A stretch of 6,205 nt of DNA, taken from Dehalococcoidales bacterium (lineage in GTDB: Bacteria > Chloroflexota > Dehalococcoidia > Dehalococcoidales > UBA5627). The position numbers and the translations under genes are program-made. The first letter of the stretch is position 1; each line of letters begins with the position of its first letter. Under the pieces are notes generated by a model that saw nothing but the letters and a program-made list of their open reading frames with translations, did not search any database and was not told the DNA's origin. The stretch lies in assembly GCA_012520835.1 (NCBI GenBank), contig JAAYNN010000086.1, forward strand, positions 1 through 6,205. The letters are read 5' to 3'. Below are positions 5,829 to 6,205 of this stretch, in pieces.

Positions 5829-6205
5829 ATGTATGAATATCCAAGCAGTGTAATTCCCATGGTGATTGAGAGCGGCGCAAGAGGCGAGAGGGCATACGAT
5901 ATCTACTCGCTGCTTTTAAAAGAACGCATCATCATATTGGGAACCCAGATAAACGACCAGGTCGCCAATGTTATTGTTGCTCAGCTTCTCTTTTTAGAAA
6001 GGGAAGACCCCGACAAGGATATCCAGCTTTTTATCAATTCGCCAGGTGGCGTTATCGCTTCAGGTATGGCTATTTACGACACCATGAACTTGATTAGACC
6101 GGATGTATCGACAATTTGTGTTGGTATGGCAGCCAGTATGGCTACAGTATTATTAAGCGCCGGTGCCAGAGGCAAGAGATTTGCCCTGCCTAATTCTACC
6201 ATACA
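5829..6205 (+). CDS. clpP: ATP-dependent Clp protease proteolytic subunit, 3' end outside window
   Basis: The first 125 full codons are present and the gene is cut by the right edge; the usual length is about 195-205 aa. ClpP forms a double-heptamer barrel that degrades proteins fed in by ClpX or ClpA/C. It begins MYEYPSSVIPMVIES, and then ARGERAYDIYSLLLKERIIILG matches the classic N-terminal part of the family. The oxyanion segment INSPGG is at 69-74. The catalytic serine is Ser103 in GMAASMA; the usual motif is GQAASMG, so Gln is replaced by Met and the following Gly by Ala. The catalytic His and Asp lie past the edge. The ATG follows a near-ideal AAAGGAG (5814-5820) with an 8-base spacer. 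There is no propeptide: the protein starts near the mature end of the E. coli form. The tig-clpP pairing is common in bacteria, and clpX or lon often follows, which would fit here but cannot be seen. Confidence 0.96.
   Translation, partial: MYEYPSSVIPMVIESGARGERAYDIYSLLLKERIIILGTQINDQVANVIVAQLLFLEREDPDKDIQLFINSPGGVIASGMAIYDTMNLIRPDVSTICVGMAASMATVLLSAGARGKRFALPNSTI

Noticed and set aside
1..6205. Mobile element, CRISPR array, tRNA/rRNA gene or an unknown defence-type system.
   Set aside because: Almost all of the window is accounted for by five conserved housekeeping or C1-metabolism genes. I saw no regular spacer-repeat array, transposase motif, terminal repeats or RNA-gene signatures on either strand.

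Overview
The window carries two divergent transcription units typical of an anaerobic bacterium with a folate-based C1 pathway. The best guess at origin is Chloroflexota, class Dehalococcoidia or a close relative. This rests on three things: the style of the trigger factor N-terminus (the KTEN then YLTV pattern), the gene order aspS-tig-clpP, and a formate-THF ligase coupled to a corrinoid-activator-like gene. It is an inference from remembered family features, not from a database match.

Left arm, minus strand (1-2308): fhs, a complete formate-tetrahydrofolate ligase (593 aa), is followed after one base by the first 175 codons of a [2Fe-2S] ferredoxin-domain protein. That protein resembles RACo-type reductive activators of corrinoid proteins and runs off the left edge. 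Together they point to the methyl branch of the Wood-Ljungdahl pathway. The ligase attaches formate to THF. The ferredoxin/ASKHA protein would reactivate an oxidised corrinoid that carries the methyl group.

Centre (2309-2674): a 366-base AT-rich divergent intergenic region. It holds a good plus-strand promoter for aspS (perfect TATAAT, 17-base spacer), a weaker minus-strand promoter for fhs, a short stem-loop in the aspS leader, and a few small inverted repeats. I see no RNA gene or convincing small protein.

Right arm, plus strand (2675-6205): aspS (aspartyl-tRNA synthetase, 601 aa from a TTG start), tig (trigger factor, 433 aa) and clpP (ClpP protease subunit, first 125 codons, cut by the right edge). 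The gaps are 20 and 26 bases and no terminator is visible, so this looks like one operon linking tRNA charging, nascent-chain folding and protein degradation.

I did not find an undescribed system. The points most worth a second look are residue-level: a formate-THF ligase whose formyl-phosphate region departs from the usual consensus, an aspartyl-tRNA synthetase with the His marker of non-discriminating enzymes, and a trigger factor whose FKBP-type isomerase site looks eroded.
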